Assembly (NCBI RefSeq): GCF_019966495.1
Contig: NZ_JAIMIA010000033.1
Location: 1-43,895, forward strand
Direction: 5' to 3'
DNA from: Tateyamaria pelophila
Lineage (GTDB): Bacteria > Pseudomonadota > Alphaproteobacteria > Rhodobacterales > Rhodobacteraceae
Length of the DNA stretch: 43,895 bases
Positions within the stretch are counted from its first letter, which is position 1. The number at the start of each line of letters is the position of its first letter. A program made the position numbers and the translations under genes. Shown piece by piece: positions 9,017 to 17,670 of the stretch. Below the pieces are notes generated by a model. It had not been told where the DNA came from. It saw nothing but the letters and a program-made list of their open reading frames with translations, and ran no database searches.

Positions 9017-9045
9017 GAGTTAGGCTTGGGATTGCCTGCAATCAA
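9017..9045 (-). promoter_or_regulatory. Candidate promoter of the small RNA
   Basis: On the minus strand TTGATT (9045-9040) is followed after 17 bases by TAACTC (9022-9017), 7 or so bases before the first stem-loop. The -10 is a poor match to the housekeeping consensus. The CTTGATT upstream element would also suit a heat-shock-type sigma factor; this is inference. Confidence 0.35.
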
Positions 9046-9075
9046 GGCAGAAAGTGAACTTTGGCGCTCATATCC

Positions 9076-9096
9076 GCCATGCGTCACGTGCATGGC
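9076..9096 (-). terminator. Hairpin directly after the lysR stop codon
   Basis: A perfect 7-bp inverted repeat (GCCATGC, loop of 7, GCATGGC) begins on the base after the lysR stop codon. No T run follows, so it is either a weak terminator or a 3' end-protecting structure. Confidence 0.4.
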
Positions 9097-10002
9097 TTAC
9101 TGTTTTTCTTGTTTTTTCAAAACCTTACGGTATGCGATGATTTCTTCTTGCACGAAATCGCGAAATGCCGAAATGCGTTTCGATTGTCGTAGTTCTTCCG
9201 GATACGCCAAAAACACTGGCACATCTGCCGATTGAATCTCCGGGAGGACATGGACGAGTCGCGGTTCGTCCTGGCTGACATAGTCGGGCAGGATACCCAG
9301 ACCGAGATTTTGCAAGACACCTTGCAGAACGCCGAAATAGTTGTTCACGGTCAGCAAGGACTTTACGTCATATGTGAGCAAATGCTGCACCAGATTGGAA
9401 CCGGCACCCACCTGTGCCGAGTTGGCGTTCTGGCAAATCAGCCGGTGATCCTTCAGGTCTTCGAGCTTTTCCGGCAAGCCATTTTCGTCAAGATAGGGTT
9501 GTGTTGCGAACATTTGCATTTTGACCGTCATCAACCGCTTGCGGATCAGGTCGGCCTGGCTGGGTTCTTTCATGCGGATCGCCACGTCGGCTTCGCGCAT
9601 CGGCAGGTCCAGCACCCGTTCCTCGAGCATCAGATCGACTCTCAGATCGGGATACTGTTTGTAAAGCTTGGCAAGGCGGGGCGCGAGCCACAGCGTGCCG
9701 AAGCCGATTGTGGTGGTGACGCGCAGATCGCCAAACACTTCTTCTTCGCTGTCGCGGATGCGGGCGGCCGCTGTGTCGAGACGCTTGTTCATTGCGGTTG
9801 TGGCATCAAACAGGAGCTCGCCCTGTTCAGTCAGGATCAGCCCGCGCGCGTGCCGGTGAAACAATGTGGCGTTCAGTGATTCTTCGAGGCCTCGGATTTG
9901 CCGGGAAACGGCCGATTGGCTCAGATTGAGCTTGTCGCCCGCATGCGTGAGGCTGCCCGCGTCGGCCACGGCATGGAAGATTCGTAATTTGTCCCAGTCC
10001 AT
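9097..10002 (-). CDS. LysR-family transcriptional regulator
   Basis: The protein has 301 residues from the ATG at 10002 (MDWDKLRIF); an in-frame GTG lies two codons upstream. The N-terminal winged helix-turn-helix shows AGSLTHAGDKLNLSQSAVSR, the family signature, at roughly 15-36. The rest is a type 2 periplasmic-binding-like effector domain. It is divergent from the indolepyruvate oxidoreductase gene, and the shared region holds a palindrome with a T-N11-A core, the usual LysR-type box. The most likely target is therefore that divergent gene, with an aryl-pyruvate or aromatic amino acid metabolite as possible inducer (inference). The stop is followed at once by a hairpin. Confidence 0.92.
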   Translation of the reverse strand: MDWDKLRIFHAVADAGSLTHAGDKLNLSQSAVSRQIRGLEESLNATLFHRHARGLILTEQGELLFDATTAMNKRLDTAAARIRDSEEEVFGDLRVTTTIGFGTLWLAPRLAKLYKQYPDLRVDLMLEERVLDLPMREADVAIRMKEPSQADLIRKRLMTVKMQMFATQPYLDENGLPEKLEDLKDHRLICQNANSAQVGAGSNLVQHLLTYDVKSLLTVNNYFGVLQGVLQNLGLGILPDYVSQDEPRLVHVLPEIQSADVPVFLAYPEELRQSKRISAFRDFVQEEIIAYRKVLKKQEKQ

Positions 10003-10103
10003 GCGCACTGCTTTCTTAGTTTCCGTGATACATTAGAGCAAACATCGAAGGTTCGCACGGTCCAGAATGCGTGATTGTGGCGATAAACGAAAAATTGTTC
10101 GAC

Positions 10104-10122
10104 AGGTCAGTATTTGTGACCT
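10104..10122. promoter_or_regulatory. Palindromic operator with LysR-type T-N11-A core
   Basis: AGGTCA (10104-10109) and TGACCT (10117-10122) form a perfect 6-bp inverted repeat with a 7-base spacer; the inner TCA-N7-TGA is a T-N11-A box. A TTCGAC (10098-10103), 18-bp, TATTAT (10122-10127) promoter-like pair overlaps it, so binding would sit between -35 and -10 of the oxidoreductase gene. Confidence 0.55.
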
Positions 10123-10171
10123 ATTATGGGGCAAGAAATATGCAAGACTGATCTTGGTAGGGAGGCTACGG

Positions 10172-13100
10172 ATGAGCACGCAAAAGATATCGCTGAACGA
10201 CCGCTATGATCTGGAAAAGAGCCCGGTGTTGTTGAATGGGACTCAAGCGCTGGTGCGTTTGATGCTCATGCAGAAGGCACGGGATGTTAAGGCGGGTCTG
10301 AACACCGCCGGGTACGTGACCGGCTATCGTGGTTCGCCGCTGGGTGCGGTCGACATGCAGATGACACGCGCGCTCAAGCCATTGACCGCTGCGGATATCA
10401 CGTTTGAGCCGGGACTGAACGAAGACCTGGCGGCGACCGCGCTTTGGGGCGCGCAGCAGGCCGAGTTGCGCGGTGAAGGCAAGTTCGACGGTGTGTTTGG
10501 CCTGTGGTACGGCAAGGGGCCGGGGGTGGACCGCTCCGGAGACGTGATGCGTCATGCCAATATGGCGGGTACTTCGAAGAACGGTGGCGTGCTGATGGCG
10601 ATGGGCGACGACCACACTGGCGAATCCTCGACCGTGCTGCATCAGTCCGAGTTCGCGTTGGTCGATGCCTATATGCCGATCGTATCGCCTGCGGGTGTCC
10701 AGGAGATCCTGGACTTTGGCCTTTATGGCATTGCGCTCAGTCGGTTCGCCGGAGTTTGGGTTGGCCTCAAGACCATGAAAGACACGGTCGAGGTCACCTC
10801 TGTCGTTGATGGGGATCCGCATCGGCTCAACTTCGTCATGCCCGAATTCCCGATGCCCGAAGGGGGCCTGAACATTCGCCTTGTGGATGAACGCATCCAG
10901 CAGGAAGCCCGGTTGATCGACTACAAACGCTATGCCGCCGAAGCCTTTGCCCGCGCCAACAAGATGGACAAAAGGGTTTGGGGCAAGTCGGGTGCCAAGA
11001 TCGGGTTCGTCGCGGCAGGCAAGAACTGGCTTGATCTGACCCATGCGCTGTCCCTGTTGAATCTGGATAAAGAAGAGGCGGAGCGCCTGGGCGTTACCAC
11101 TTACAAAGTGGGCCAGACATGGCCGCTGGACACAAAGAGCTTCAGTGAATGGGCCGATGGGCTGGACCTGATCGTCGTGGTCGAAGAAAAACGCAAGCTG
11201 ATCGAGGTACAGATCAAGGAAGCCATTTTTGACAACCGGCAGGGACGTCGTGTTTATGGCGGGACGCGTAACGGCAAGGATTTCTTCAGCGCGAAATGGG
11301 CGCTGGACCCTGTCGAGATTGCCACAAAGCTGGGACAGGTCCTGATTGATGAAGGGTGCGCGACCGATGGCATAAAGGCCGGATTGGCCATGCTGGACGA
11401 AGCGCGCCGGTCCGACAACGCCGAAGAGATTGCGGCGCGCTTGCCTTATTTTTGCTCGGGCTGTCCGCATAATTCATCCACCAAGGTGCCGGAGGGCAGC
11501 CGCGCCTATGCAGGCATCGGCTGTCACTTCATGGCGCAGTGGATGGATCGCGAGACGCTGGGCTATACACATATGGGCGGCGAGGGCGCCAACTGGATCG
11601 GCGAAGCGCCGTTTTCGAAACGTCCGCATGTGTTCCAGAACCTCGGGGACGGCACCTACAACCATTCCGGGGTGCAGGCGATCCGGGCCGCTTTGGCGGC
11701 GGGCACCACGATGACCTACAAGATCCTGTATAACGACGCCGTCGCGATGACGGGCGGGCAGGGCAATGAGGGCGGCCTGGACCCCTACCGCATCGTCAAC
11801 GAAGTCCGGGCGATGGGCTGTGAAAATGTCGTGGTTGTCTATGACGATAAGGAAGATGTGGACCTGTCCCGTTTTCCCAAAGATGTGGACACCCATGAGC
11901 GCGCCGAGTTGCAGGTCGTGCAAAAGAGACTGGCCCAGACTGAAGGCGTGTCGGTCATCGTGTATATACAGACCTGTGCCGCCGAAAAGCGCCGTCGTCG
12001 CAAGCGGGGCACGTTCCCGGATATCGACAAGCGTGTGTTCATCAACACGGATGTGTGTGAGGGCTGTGGCGATTGCGGGGTGCAATCGAACTGTGTCTCG
12101 ATCATTCCCAAAGAGACGGAACTGGGCCGCAAACGCGCCATTGACCAGTCGTCGTGCAACAAGGACTTTTCCTGCGTCAAAGGCTTCTGCCCGTCATTCG
12201 TGACCCTTGAAGGGGCGCAGGTGAAAAAGCAGGCAACTGCAACGTTGGACCTGCCTGATTTGCCGATGCCGAACCTGCCGACGATCGACGGGACGTGGAA
12301 TGTCGTCATCACCGGTGTTGGCGGCACGGGTGTCGTCACCATCGGTGCCGTGTTGGCGCAAGCTGCGCATCTGGATGGCAAAGGGGCCGGCATGATGGAG
12401 ATGGCGGGCCTTGCTCAAAAGGGAGGCGCGGTACATATCCACTGCCGTTTGGCCGAGCGGCCGGAAGACATCAGCGCCATTCGCGTGGCCACCGGTGAGG
12501 CCGATGCCTTGATCGGGGGGGATCTGGTGGTGAGTGCCGGGGCCAAGACCCTTGGATTGACATCCACTGGGCGCACGGGTGCGGTGGTCAACAGTCATGA
12601 GATCATCACGGGCGATTTTACCCGCAATACCGAGTTTTCGCTCCCCACAGATCGGCTGGCGCTGGCGCTTGAGGCGCGGTTACGAGACCGGGTGGATTTG
12701 TTCGATGCGTCCGATCTGGCTAAGGCGACGATGGGAGATTCGATTTTTTCGAACATGATGATTTTCGGGGCGGCATGGCAGCGCGGCTTGATTCCGCTGA
12801 CGCTTGGCGCGATCCGGGATGCAATCGATCTCAACGGTGCTGCGGTCGAAAAGAACCTGCGTGCGTTCGACATCGGGCGCTGGGCGGTGCTGTATCCGGT
12901 TGAGGCGGGACGCGTGGCAGAGCCGAAAGTGGTCCAGATGCCCAAGACGCTGGAGGACAAGATTGCCTTTCGCGCCGATCATCTGGTGGCGTATCAATCC
13001 AAACGGCTTGCCAAACGCTACCGTAAGGTGGTTGACGCCATCTTCGATACGGATGTGCGCGAGGCGGTCGCCAAAGGGTATCACAAACTGCTGGCCTACA

Positions 13101-13573
13101 AGGATGAATACGAAGTGGCGCGCCTGCATCTGGCGACCGAGGCCAAGGCACGCGAACAATTCGACGGTGATTTCACGATGAAGTTCCATCTGGCGCCGCC
13201 TATTCTGTCCAAGGAGGGTCCTGACGGAAGACCTGTGAAAAAGGAATACGGGCCGTCGATGATGCGCAATTTTCGAATTCTGGCCAAGCTGAAGGGGCTG
13301 CGCGGTACACCGCTGGACCCGTTTGGGCGCACCGAAGAACGCCGTATGGAACGGGCTTTGATCAAGCAGTATGAGGCGGATCTGGAGTCGGTTTTGCCGG
13401 GTCTTAATGATGAGACGCGCGATGCGATCGTCGCCTTGGCAGAATTGCCCTTGCAAATCAGGGGGTTTGGCCCGGTCAAACAGGCAAATGAAGCCAAAGC
13501 CGGCAAACGCCGTGAAGAATTGCTGTCGGTCATTCGATCAGGCGGGCCAGCCCATTCCAAAGCGGCGGAGTAA
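10172..13573 (+). CDS. Indolepyruvate ferredoxin oxidoreductase, fused alpha/beta/gamma type
   Basis: The product has 1133 residues from ATG 10172, preceded by GGGAGG; an upstream in-frame ATG at 10067 would start inside the operator region. The single chain combines an N-terminal 2-oxoacid oxidoreductase segment, a thiamine diphosphate-binding domain (region with MTGGQGNEGGLDPY), a cysteine cluster CEGCGDCGVQSNC for an Fe-S centre, and a C-terminal gamma domain starting near VVITGVGGTGVVT. Enzymes of this kind decarboxylate aryl pyruvates such as indolepyruvate or phenylpyruvate to the aryl-acetyl-CoA and reduce ferredoxin; they belong to aromatic amino acid degradation. It is divergent from, and probably controlled by, the LysR regulator. 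Confidence 0.92.
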   Translation: MSTQKISLNDRYDLEKSPVLLNGTQALVRLMLMQKARDVKAGLNTAGYVTGYRGSPLGAVDMQMTRALKPLTAADITFEPGLNEDLAATALWGAQQAELRGEGKFDGVFGLWYGKGPGVDRSGDVMRHANMAGTSKNGGVLMAMGDDHTGESSTVLHQSEFALVDAYMPIVSPAGVQEILDFGLYGIALSRFAGVWVGLKTMKDTVEVTSVVDGDPHRLNFVMPEFPMPEGGLNIRLVDERIQQEARLIDYKRYAAEAFARANKMDKRVWGKSGAKIGFVAAGKNWLDLTHALSLLNLDKEEAERLGVTTYKVGQTWPLDTKSFSEWADGLDLIVVVEEKRKLIEVQIKEAIFDNRQGRRVYGGTRNGKDFFSAKWALDPVEIATKLGQVLIDEGCATDGIKAGLAMLDEARRSDNAEEIAARLPYFCSGCPHNSSTKVPEGSRAYAGIGCHFMAQWMDRETLGYTHMGGEGANWIGEAPFSKRPHVFQNLGDGTYNHSGVQAIRAALAAGTTMTYKILYNDAVAMTGGQGNEGGLDPYRIVNEVRAMGCENVVVVYDDKEDVDLSRFPKDVDTHERAELQVVQKRLAQTEGVSVIVYIQTCAAEKRRRRKRGTFPDIDKRVFINTDVCEGCGDCGVQSNCVSIIPKETELGRKRAIDQSSCNKDFSCVKGFCPSFVTLEGAQVKKQATATLDLPDLPMPNLPTIDGTWNVVITGVGGTGVVTIGAVLAQAAHLDGKGAGMMEMAGLAQKGGAVHIHCRLAERPEDISAIRVATGEADALIGGDLVVSAGAKTLGLTSTGRTGAVVNSHEIITGDFTRNTEFSLPTDRLALALEARLRDRVDLFDASDLAKATMGDSIFSNMMIFGAAWQRGLIPLTLGAIRDAIDLNGAAVEKNLRAFDIGRWAVLYPVEAGRVAEPKVVQMPKTLEDKIAFRADHLVAYQSKRLAKRYRKVVDAIFDTDVREAVAKGYHKLLAYKDEYEVARLHLATEAKAREQFDGDFTMKFHLAPPILSKEGPDGRPVKKEYGPSMMRNFRILAKLKGLRGTPLDPFGRTEERRMERALIKQYEADLESVLPGLNDETRDAIVALAELPLQIRGFGPVKQANEAKAGKRREELLSVIRSGGPAHSKAAE

Positions 13574-13678
13574 ATATGTCATATGGGCGTTATAAACGAG
13601 TGTCATACGCCTAGTCAGATCAGTGCGCCAATACTACAGTGAGACCGACTGACCGTCTGACAGAGCCTCCGCGACGCC

Positions 13679-14602
13679 ATGCCAAACGCCGACCGCCAGA
13701 TTGCACGCGATATTAGCTATGCCCACTCTGCGGAGACGAAGGGCGGGCGGGCGCTGATCCGCCTGATGGAGAATTCCACCGGTCGCTTGCGATTGATCAA
13801 GCGCGCCCGGGGCTACGAAAACGAAGTCGCGGCGGGGCGCGACTTTTGGCAAGTGATGGTTGAACGCTACGGTTTGACTTTGGATATCGTCGGCGGCGCG
13901 CTGGGCAATATCCCCAGGGACGGTCCACTGATGGTGATCGCAAATCATCCTTATGGTATTCTGGACGGCTTGGTGATGGGCCATATCCTGTCGAAGATTC
14001 GGGGTGATTTTCGCTTGCTGGCCAACAGCGTGTTCCGCAAGGCCGAAGACCTGAACAAGATCATCCTGCCGATATCATTCGCCGAGACCAAGGAGGCGGT
14101 AAAACAGAACATCGAAACCAGGCAGACGGCTCTGAACTATCTGGTGCAGGGGGGTGCGATTGGAATTTTTCCGGGTGGAACGGTGAGCACGGCGGTCAAG
14201 CCGTTTTCGAAACCCATGGATCCGGGATGGCGCAGTTTTACGGCACGCATGGTTGCAAAATCAAATGCCACCGTCGTGCCGCTTTATTTCGATGGACATA
14301 CAAGCCGTTTGTTTCAGATCGCCAGCCACGCCCATGTTAATCTGCGCATGGGGTTGTTGATCCGAGAGTTTGGCGAACGGGTGGATATGCCGGTCCGTAT
14401 TGTTGTGGGAAAACCACTGGAGCGCGCACAACTTGATCCGCTTGCCAAGGATTCCAAAGCCATGATGGAATTCCTGAGAAAAAGTACCTATGAACTGGCA
14501 CCAGGCCCCGTCAAATCCTTTGAACTGGGCTATGAGTTCGAGGAAAAGCATCGCAGCCCAGTGGGTAGCAATGGTGCCGCAAGGGACAGGTCATTGACCT
14601 GA
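13679..14602 (+). CDS. Lysophospholipid acyltransferase family protein (PlsC-like)
   Basis: The product has 307 residues. The acyltransferase motif is NHPYGILD (an H-X5-D spacing, as in the haemolysin/ornithine-lipid acyltransferase-like branch rather than the H-X4-D of classical PlsC). It is followed by a substrate block [10 protein letters not shown] and a VVPLYFDG segment. It probably transfers an acyl group to a lysophospholipid or lyso-ornithine lipid at the inner membrane; the substrate is not determined. The start at 13679 has no clear ribosome site. murI follows after 7 bases, so the two are probably co-transcribed. Confidence 0.82.
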   Translation: MPNADRQIARDISYAHSAETKGGRALIRLMENSTGRLRLIKRARGYENEVAAGRDFWQVMVERYGLTLDIVGGALGNIPRDGPLMVIANHPYGILDGLVMGHILSKIRGDFRLLANSVFRKAEDLNKIILPISFAETKEAVKQNIETRQTALNYLVQGGAIGIFPGGTVSTAVKPFSKPMDPGWRSFTARMVAKSNATVVPLYFDGHTSRLFQIASHAHVNLRMGLLIREFGERVDMPVRIVVGKPLERAQLDPLAKDSKAMMEFLRKSTYELAPGPVKSFELGYEFEEKHRSPVGSNGAARDRSLT

Positions 14603-14609
14603 CGCAGAC

Positions 14610-15419
14610 ATGGCGATTGGAATATTCGATTCAGGCCTGGGCGGGTTGACCGTTTTGGAAGCAGCTCAAAGGCGGTTGCCGGATGTGGAGTTCATCTATC
14701 TGGCCGATAGCGCGAACGCGCCCTACGGTGTGCGCACGGCCGATGATATCTATAATCTCACCTGCGCCGCGGTACAGCGGCTCTTCGATGCGGGCTGTGA
14801 TCTGGTGATCCTTGCGTGCAACACGGCGTCGGCGGCTGCTTTGCGGCGCATGCAAGAGGCCTGGGTGCCTGCGGACAAGCGCGTGCTGGGTGTGTTTGTG
14901 CCATTGATCGAAGCGTTGACGGAACGGAATTGGGGTGACAATTCGCCGCCACGAGAGGTCGAGGTCAAGCATGTGGCGCTGTTTGCTACGCCTGCGACAG
15001 TGGCGAGCCGTGCATTTCAACGCGAATTGGCCTTTCGCGCCATCGGCGTGGATGTCGAGGCGCAGGCCTGTGGCGGTGTTGTCGATGCCATTGAGGATGG
15101 TGACATGATTCTGGCGGAGGCGTTGGTTCGGTCGCATGTGGACGCCCTGAGGCGCAAGATGCCTGACCCGCAAGCCGCCATTCTAGGATGCACGCACTAT
15201 CCGTTGATGGAAGCGAGCTTTCAAACTGCACTCGGGCCAGATGTGAAAGTGTTTTCGCAGGGCCATTTGGTGGGCGACAGTCTGGCCGACTACCTGGAAC
15301 GCCATCCCGACAAAATCGGAGGCGGAACGGCGGCCTATCTGACCACAGGCGACCCTGCGCGTGTGAGCGACCGCGCGACGCAATTCTTGCGACGACAGAT
15401 CATTTTTGATGCCGCCTGA
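14610..15419 (+). CDS. murI: Glutamate racemase
   Basis: The 269-residue protein interconverts L- and D-glutamate for peptidoglycan precursor synthesis in the cytoplasm. The N-terminal [13 protein letters not shown] motif and the two catalytic cysteine regions, LACNTAS (Cys70) and LGCTHYPLM (Cys194), are all intact. Family length and motif order are normal. It starts 7 bases after the acyltransferase stop and is followed after 27 bases by argC. Confidence 0.96.
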   Translation: MAIGIFDSGLGGLTVLEAAQRRLPDVEFIYLADSANAPYGVRTADDIYNLTCAAVQRLFDAGCDLVILACNTASAAALRRMQEAWVPADKRVLGVFVPLIEALTERNWGDNSPPREVEVKHVALFATPATVASRAFQRELAFRAIGVDVEAQACGGVVDAIEDGDMILAEALVRSHVDALRRKMPDPQAAILGCTHYPLMEASFQTALGPDVKVFSQGHLVGDSLADYLERHPDKIGGGTAAYLTTGDPARVSDRATQFLRRQIIFDAA

Positions 15420-15446
15420 TCCAAATCCTAAATCAAGAAGACTCAC

Positions 15447-16475
15447 ATGACATATTCCATCGCTATTTTGGGCGCATCCGGGTACACGGGCGCTGAATTG
15501 ATACGGCTGATAGCCGGGCATTCGTCCATTGAAATCAAGGCTTTGGGCGCATTCTCCAAGGCCGGACAAACTGTGGCACAGGTGTTTCCACATCTGCGTC
15601 ACCTCGATTTGCCAGCTATGGTCGCCTTCGATCAAATCGATTGGAGCGGCATCGATCTGTGCTTCTGCGCCTTGCCACACAAAACCAGCCAAGAGGTGAT
15701 ATCCGGGCTGCCGCGGGACCTCAGGATCGTAGACCTGAGCGCCGACTTCAGGCTGCGCGATCCCGAGGCCTACGCAAAATGGTATGGCAATCCGCACAGT
15801 GCCGTCGAGATGCAAGGGGAGGCCGTGTACGGATTGACCGAATTTTACCGCGACGAGATTGCCGATGCGCGGCTTGTGGCAGGAACGGGGTGCAATGCGG
15901 CGACGGGCCAATTTGCATTGCGGCCGTTGCTCGCGGCGGGTGTGATCGACTTGGATGACATCATTCTGGACCTGAAGGCTGCCGTTTCCGGCGCGGGCCG
16001 TGCGCTCAAGGAAAACCTTCTTCACGCAGAATTGAGTGAGGGGTATCATGCCTATGCGCTTGGCGGAACGCATCGGCATTTGGGTGAGTTTGATCAGGAG
16101 TTTTCAAAGGTAGCCGGGCGGGATGTGCGGATTCAGTTTGTACCGCACTTGATCCCCGCCAATCGGGGAATTCTGGGCACGGCCTATGTAAAGGGCGAGG
16201 CGTCCGCTGTTTATGACGCTTTATCAGTAGCATACGCGCACGAGCCGTTTATCAAGGTGTTGCCGTTTGGCGAAGCACCGAGCACCAGGCACATTCGGGG
16301 TTCTAACTTTTGCCATATCGGTGTGGTGGCGGACCGGACTCCGGGACGGGTTGTCGTGATTGCAGCTTTGGATAATCTGACCAAGGGATCGTCTGGCCAA
16401 GCGTTGCAAAACGCCAATCTGATGTTAGATATCAATGAAACGGAGGGGTTGATGATGGTCCCACTGTTTCCGTAG
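15447..16475 (+). CDS. argC: N-acetyl-gamma-glutamyl-phosphate reductase
   Basis: The 342-residue enzyme reduces N-acetylglutamyl phosphate with NADPH in the third step of arginine synthesis. The dinucleotide fold begins [15 protein letters not shown] at 7-21. The catalytic cysteine is in GTGCNAATG (Cys149), the form seen in alphaproteobacterial ArgC and LysY-like enzymes rather than the PGCYPTA of many other ArgC. The C-terminal block [14 protein letters not shown] is conserved. No other arginine gene is in the window. Confidence 0.95.
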   Translation: MTYSIAILGASGYTGAELIRLIAGHSSIEIKALGAFSKAGQTVAQVFPHLRHLDLPAMVAFDQIDWSGIDLCFCALPHKTSQEVISGLPRDLRIVDLSADFRLRDPEAYAKWYGNPHSAVEMQGEAVYGLTEFYRDEIADARLVAGTGCNAATGQFALRPLLAAGVIDLDDIILDLKAAVSGAGRALKENLLHAELSEGYHAYALGGTHRHLGEFDQEFSKVAGRDVRIQFVPHLIPANRGILGTAYVKGEASAVYDALSVAYAHEPFIKVLPFGEAPSTRHIRGSNFCHIGVVADRTPGRVVVIAALDNLTKGSSGQALQNANLMLDINETEGLMMVPLFP

Positions 16476-16493
16476 GTGGGTGGTTATAGGGCG

Positions 16494-16517
16494 AAGATTT
16501 TTCGTACGAAAAATCTT
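16494..16517. repeat. Perfect 24-bp palindrome between argC and ccmE
   Basis: The 10-base arms AAGATTTTTC and GAAAAATCTT flank a GTAC centre without mismatch. It lies 18 bases after the argC stop and 24 bases before the ccmE start. It could be a stem-loop terminator for argC (TTTTC follows), a protein-binding operator for ccmE, or a dispersed repeat. Nothing in the sequence decides between these. Confidence 0.75.
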
Positions 16518-16540
16518 TTCCCGCGCAGAGGGGAGAGCCG

Positions 16541-16984
16541 ATGAAAAACCTCAAGAAACAGCGCCGGATCCAGATCGTCGCACTGGCTGCGGTTATACTG
16601 ACCTTGTCAACGGCATTGATCGGCTATGCGATGCGCGACGGCATCAATTTCTTTCGCGCACCGAGCCAGATCGTGGCAGAACCGCCTGGCCCTACGGAAG
16701 TGTTTCGTATCGGTGGGCTGGTCGCGGAAGGGACGTTGATCCGCGGTCAGGGTGAGGCAATCCGTTTTGAGGTCACAGATGGCGGCGCAAATGTGCCTGT
16801 TGTGTTTACTGGCGTGCTTCCTGACCTTTTTGGGGAGAACGAAGGCATGGTCGGCACTGGGCGCTACATTAACGGTGTGTTTGAAGCCACTGAAATTCTT
16901 GCGAAACATGATGAAACTTATATGCCGTCTGAGGTTGTGGATGCCTTGAAAGCGCAAGGCGTTTACAAAGACCCCAACGGCTAG
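16541..16984 (+). CDS. ccmE: Cytochrome c maturation heme chaperone CcmE
   Basis: The 147-residue protein has a single N-terminal membrane anchor at about 10-28 and a periplasmic OB-fold. The covalent heme-binding site is HDETY (His123, Tyr127). It receives heme from CcmABCD and hands it to CcmF/CcmH for attachment to apocytochromes c. A GGGGAGAG ribosome site precedes the ATG. It is split from ccmF by an endolysin/holin pair, which is unrelated in function. Confidence 0.95.
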   Translation: MKNLKKQRRIQIVALAAVILTLSTALIGYAMRDGINFFRAPSQIVAEPPGPTEVFRIGGLVAEGTLIRGQGEAIRFEVTDGGANVPVVFTGVLPDLFGENEGMVGTGRYINGVFEATEILAKHDETYMPSEVVDALKAQGVYKDPNG

Positions 16985-17006
16985 CGTACGCCCGAGTGAA
17001 CCCGCG

Positions 17007-17014
17007 TTAACCAT
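17007..17014 (+). promoter_or_regulatory. CtrA-like half site upstream of the lysis pair
   Basis: TTAACCAT inside GCGTTAACCATCATG matches the known CtrA half-site form of alphaproteobacteria and lies 45 bases before the endolysin start. CtrA is required for GTA expression and release in R. capsulatus. A single 8-base match is weak evidence by itself. Confidence 0.35.
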
Positions 17015-17058
17015 CATGTGTGCAGTCTTTCCCCCGTGCTTCGCAAAAGGGGTCAGAC

Positions 17059-17670
17059 ATGCAAACCGTAAGAGACATCGCAAGAGAGATTGTCGCCCGT
17101 GAAGGCGGCTATGTGAACGATCCGGATGATCCCGGAGGGGCCACGAATTTCGGTGTTACCATTCACACGATGCGGCGTCTGGGGCTTGATCTGGATGCTG
17201 ATGGTGATGTGGATGCGCGCGATGTTCAGCGTCTGACGCAAGGTCAAGCGATTGACATTTTTGTCACACACTATTTCGAGCGCCCGCTGATTGCGCAGTT
17301 ACCGGCCCCGCTGCACGCAACCGTTTTTGACATGTACGTCAATGCCGGGGCAAACGCGATCAAGATTCTGCAACGTCTTCTGACCGAGATGGGACATCCC
17401 GTCGTGGTGGATGGCGCTTTGGGCCCACGTTCTATCGCCGCGACTTCGGCAGCGTGGTCTGCTGCGCCGGATCACCTGGTGGACGCTTATGGCATTGCCC
17501 GTCGCAACTATTACTTTCGGATCGCGGATCGTCGTCCGGCCAGTCGCAAATACGCGCGCACGCGCTCCGGTCAAAAGGGCGGTTGGATCAAGCGGGCGGA
17601 AGAGTTCATTACACCACGCTATCACATGACCGCGTCACAGTTTCATGAAAGGATTGCATCATGGGGTTGA
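17059..17670 (+). CDS. Endolysin, glycoside hydrolase 108 type, with peptidoglycan-binding region (GTA lysis)
   Basis: The protein has 203 residues from ATG 17059, preceded by AAAAGGGG. The N-terminal EGGYVNDPDDPGG (15-27, catalytic Glu15) followed by NFGVT is the GH108 N-acetylmuramidase signature. The region with VDGALGPRS near 120 resembles the type 3 peptidoglycan-binding domain. No signal peptide is seen, consistent with release through a holin. The holin gene follows with a 10-base overlap. This endolysin/holin combination matches the lysis pair described for the Rhodobacter gene transfer agent, which is encoded apart from the GTA structural cluster. A degraded prophage is the alternative, but no other phage gene is near. 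Confidence 0.85.
   Translation: MQTVRDIAREIVAREGGYVNDPDDPGGATNFGVTIHTMRRLGLDLDADGDVDARDVQRLTQGQAIDIFVTHYFERPLIAQLPAPLHATVFDMYVNAGANAIKILQRLLTEMGHPVVVDGALGPRSIAATSAAWSAAPDHLVDAYGIARRNYYFRIADRRPASRKYARTRSGQKGGWIKRAEEFITPRYHMTASQFHERIASWG

Noticed and set aside
8978..9235. 85-codon plus-strand frame beginning at GTG next to GGGAGG
   Set aside because: The apparent ribosome site touches the GTG, and the frame is mostly antisense to lysR; the purine-rich stretch is better explained as the complement of the sRNA CCUCCC motif.
10166..11470. 434-codon minus-strand frame
   Set aside because: It is antisense to the oxidoreductase gene, with no recognisable domain.
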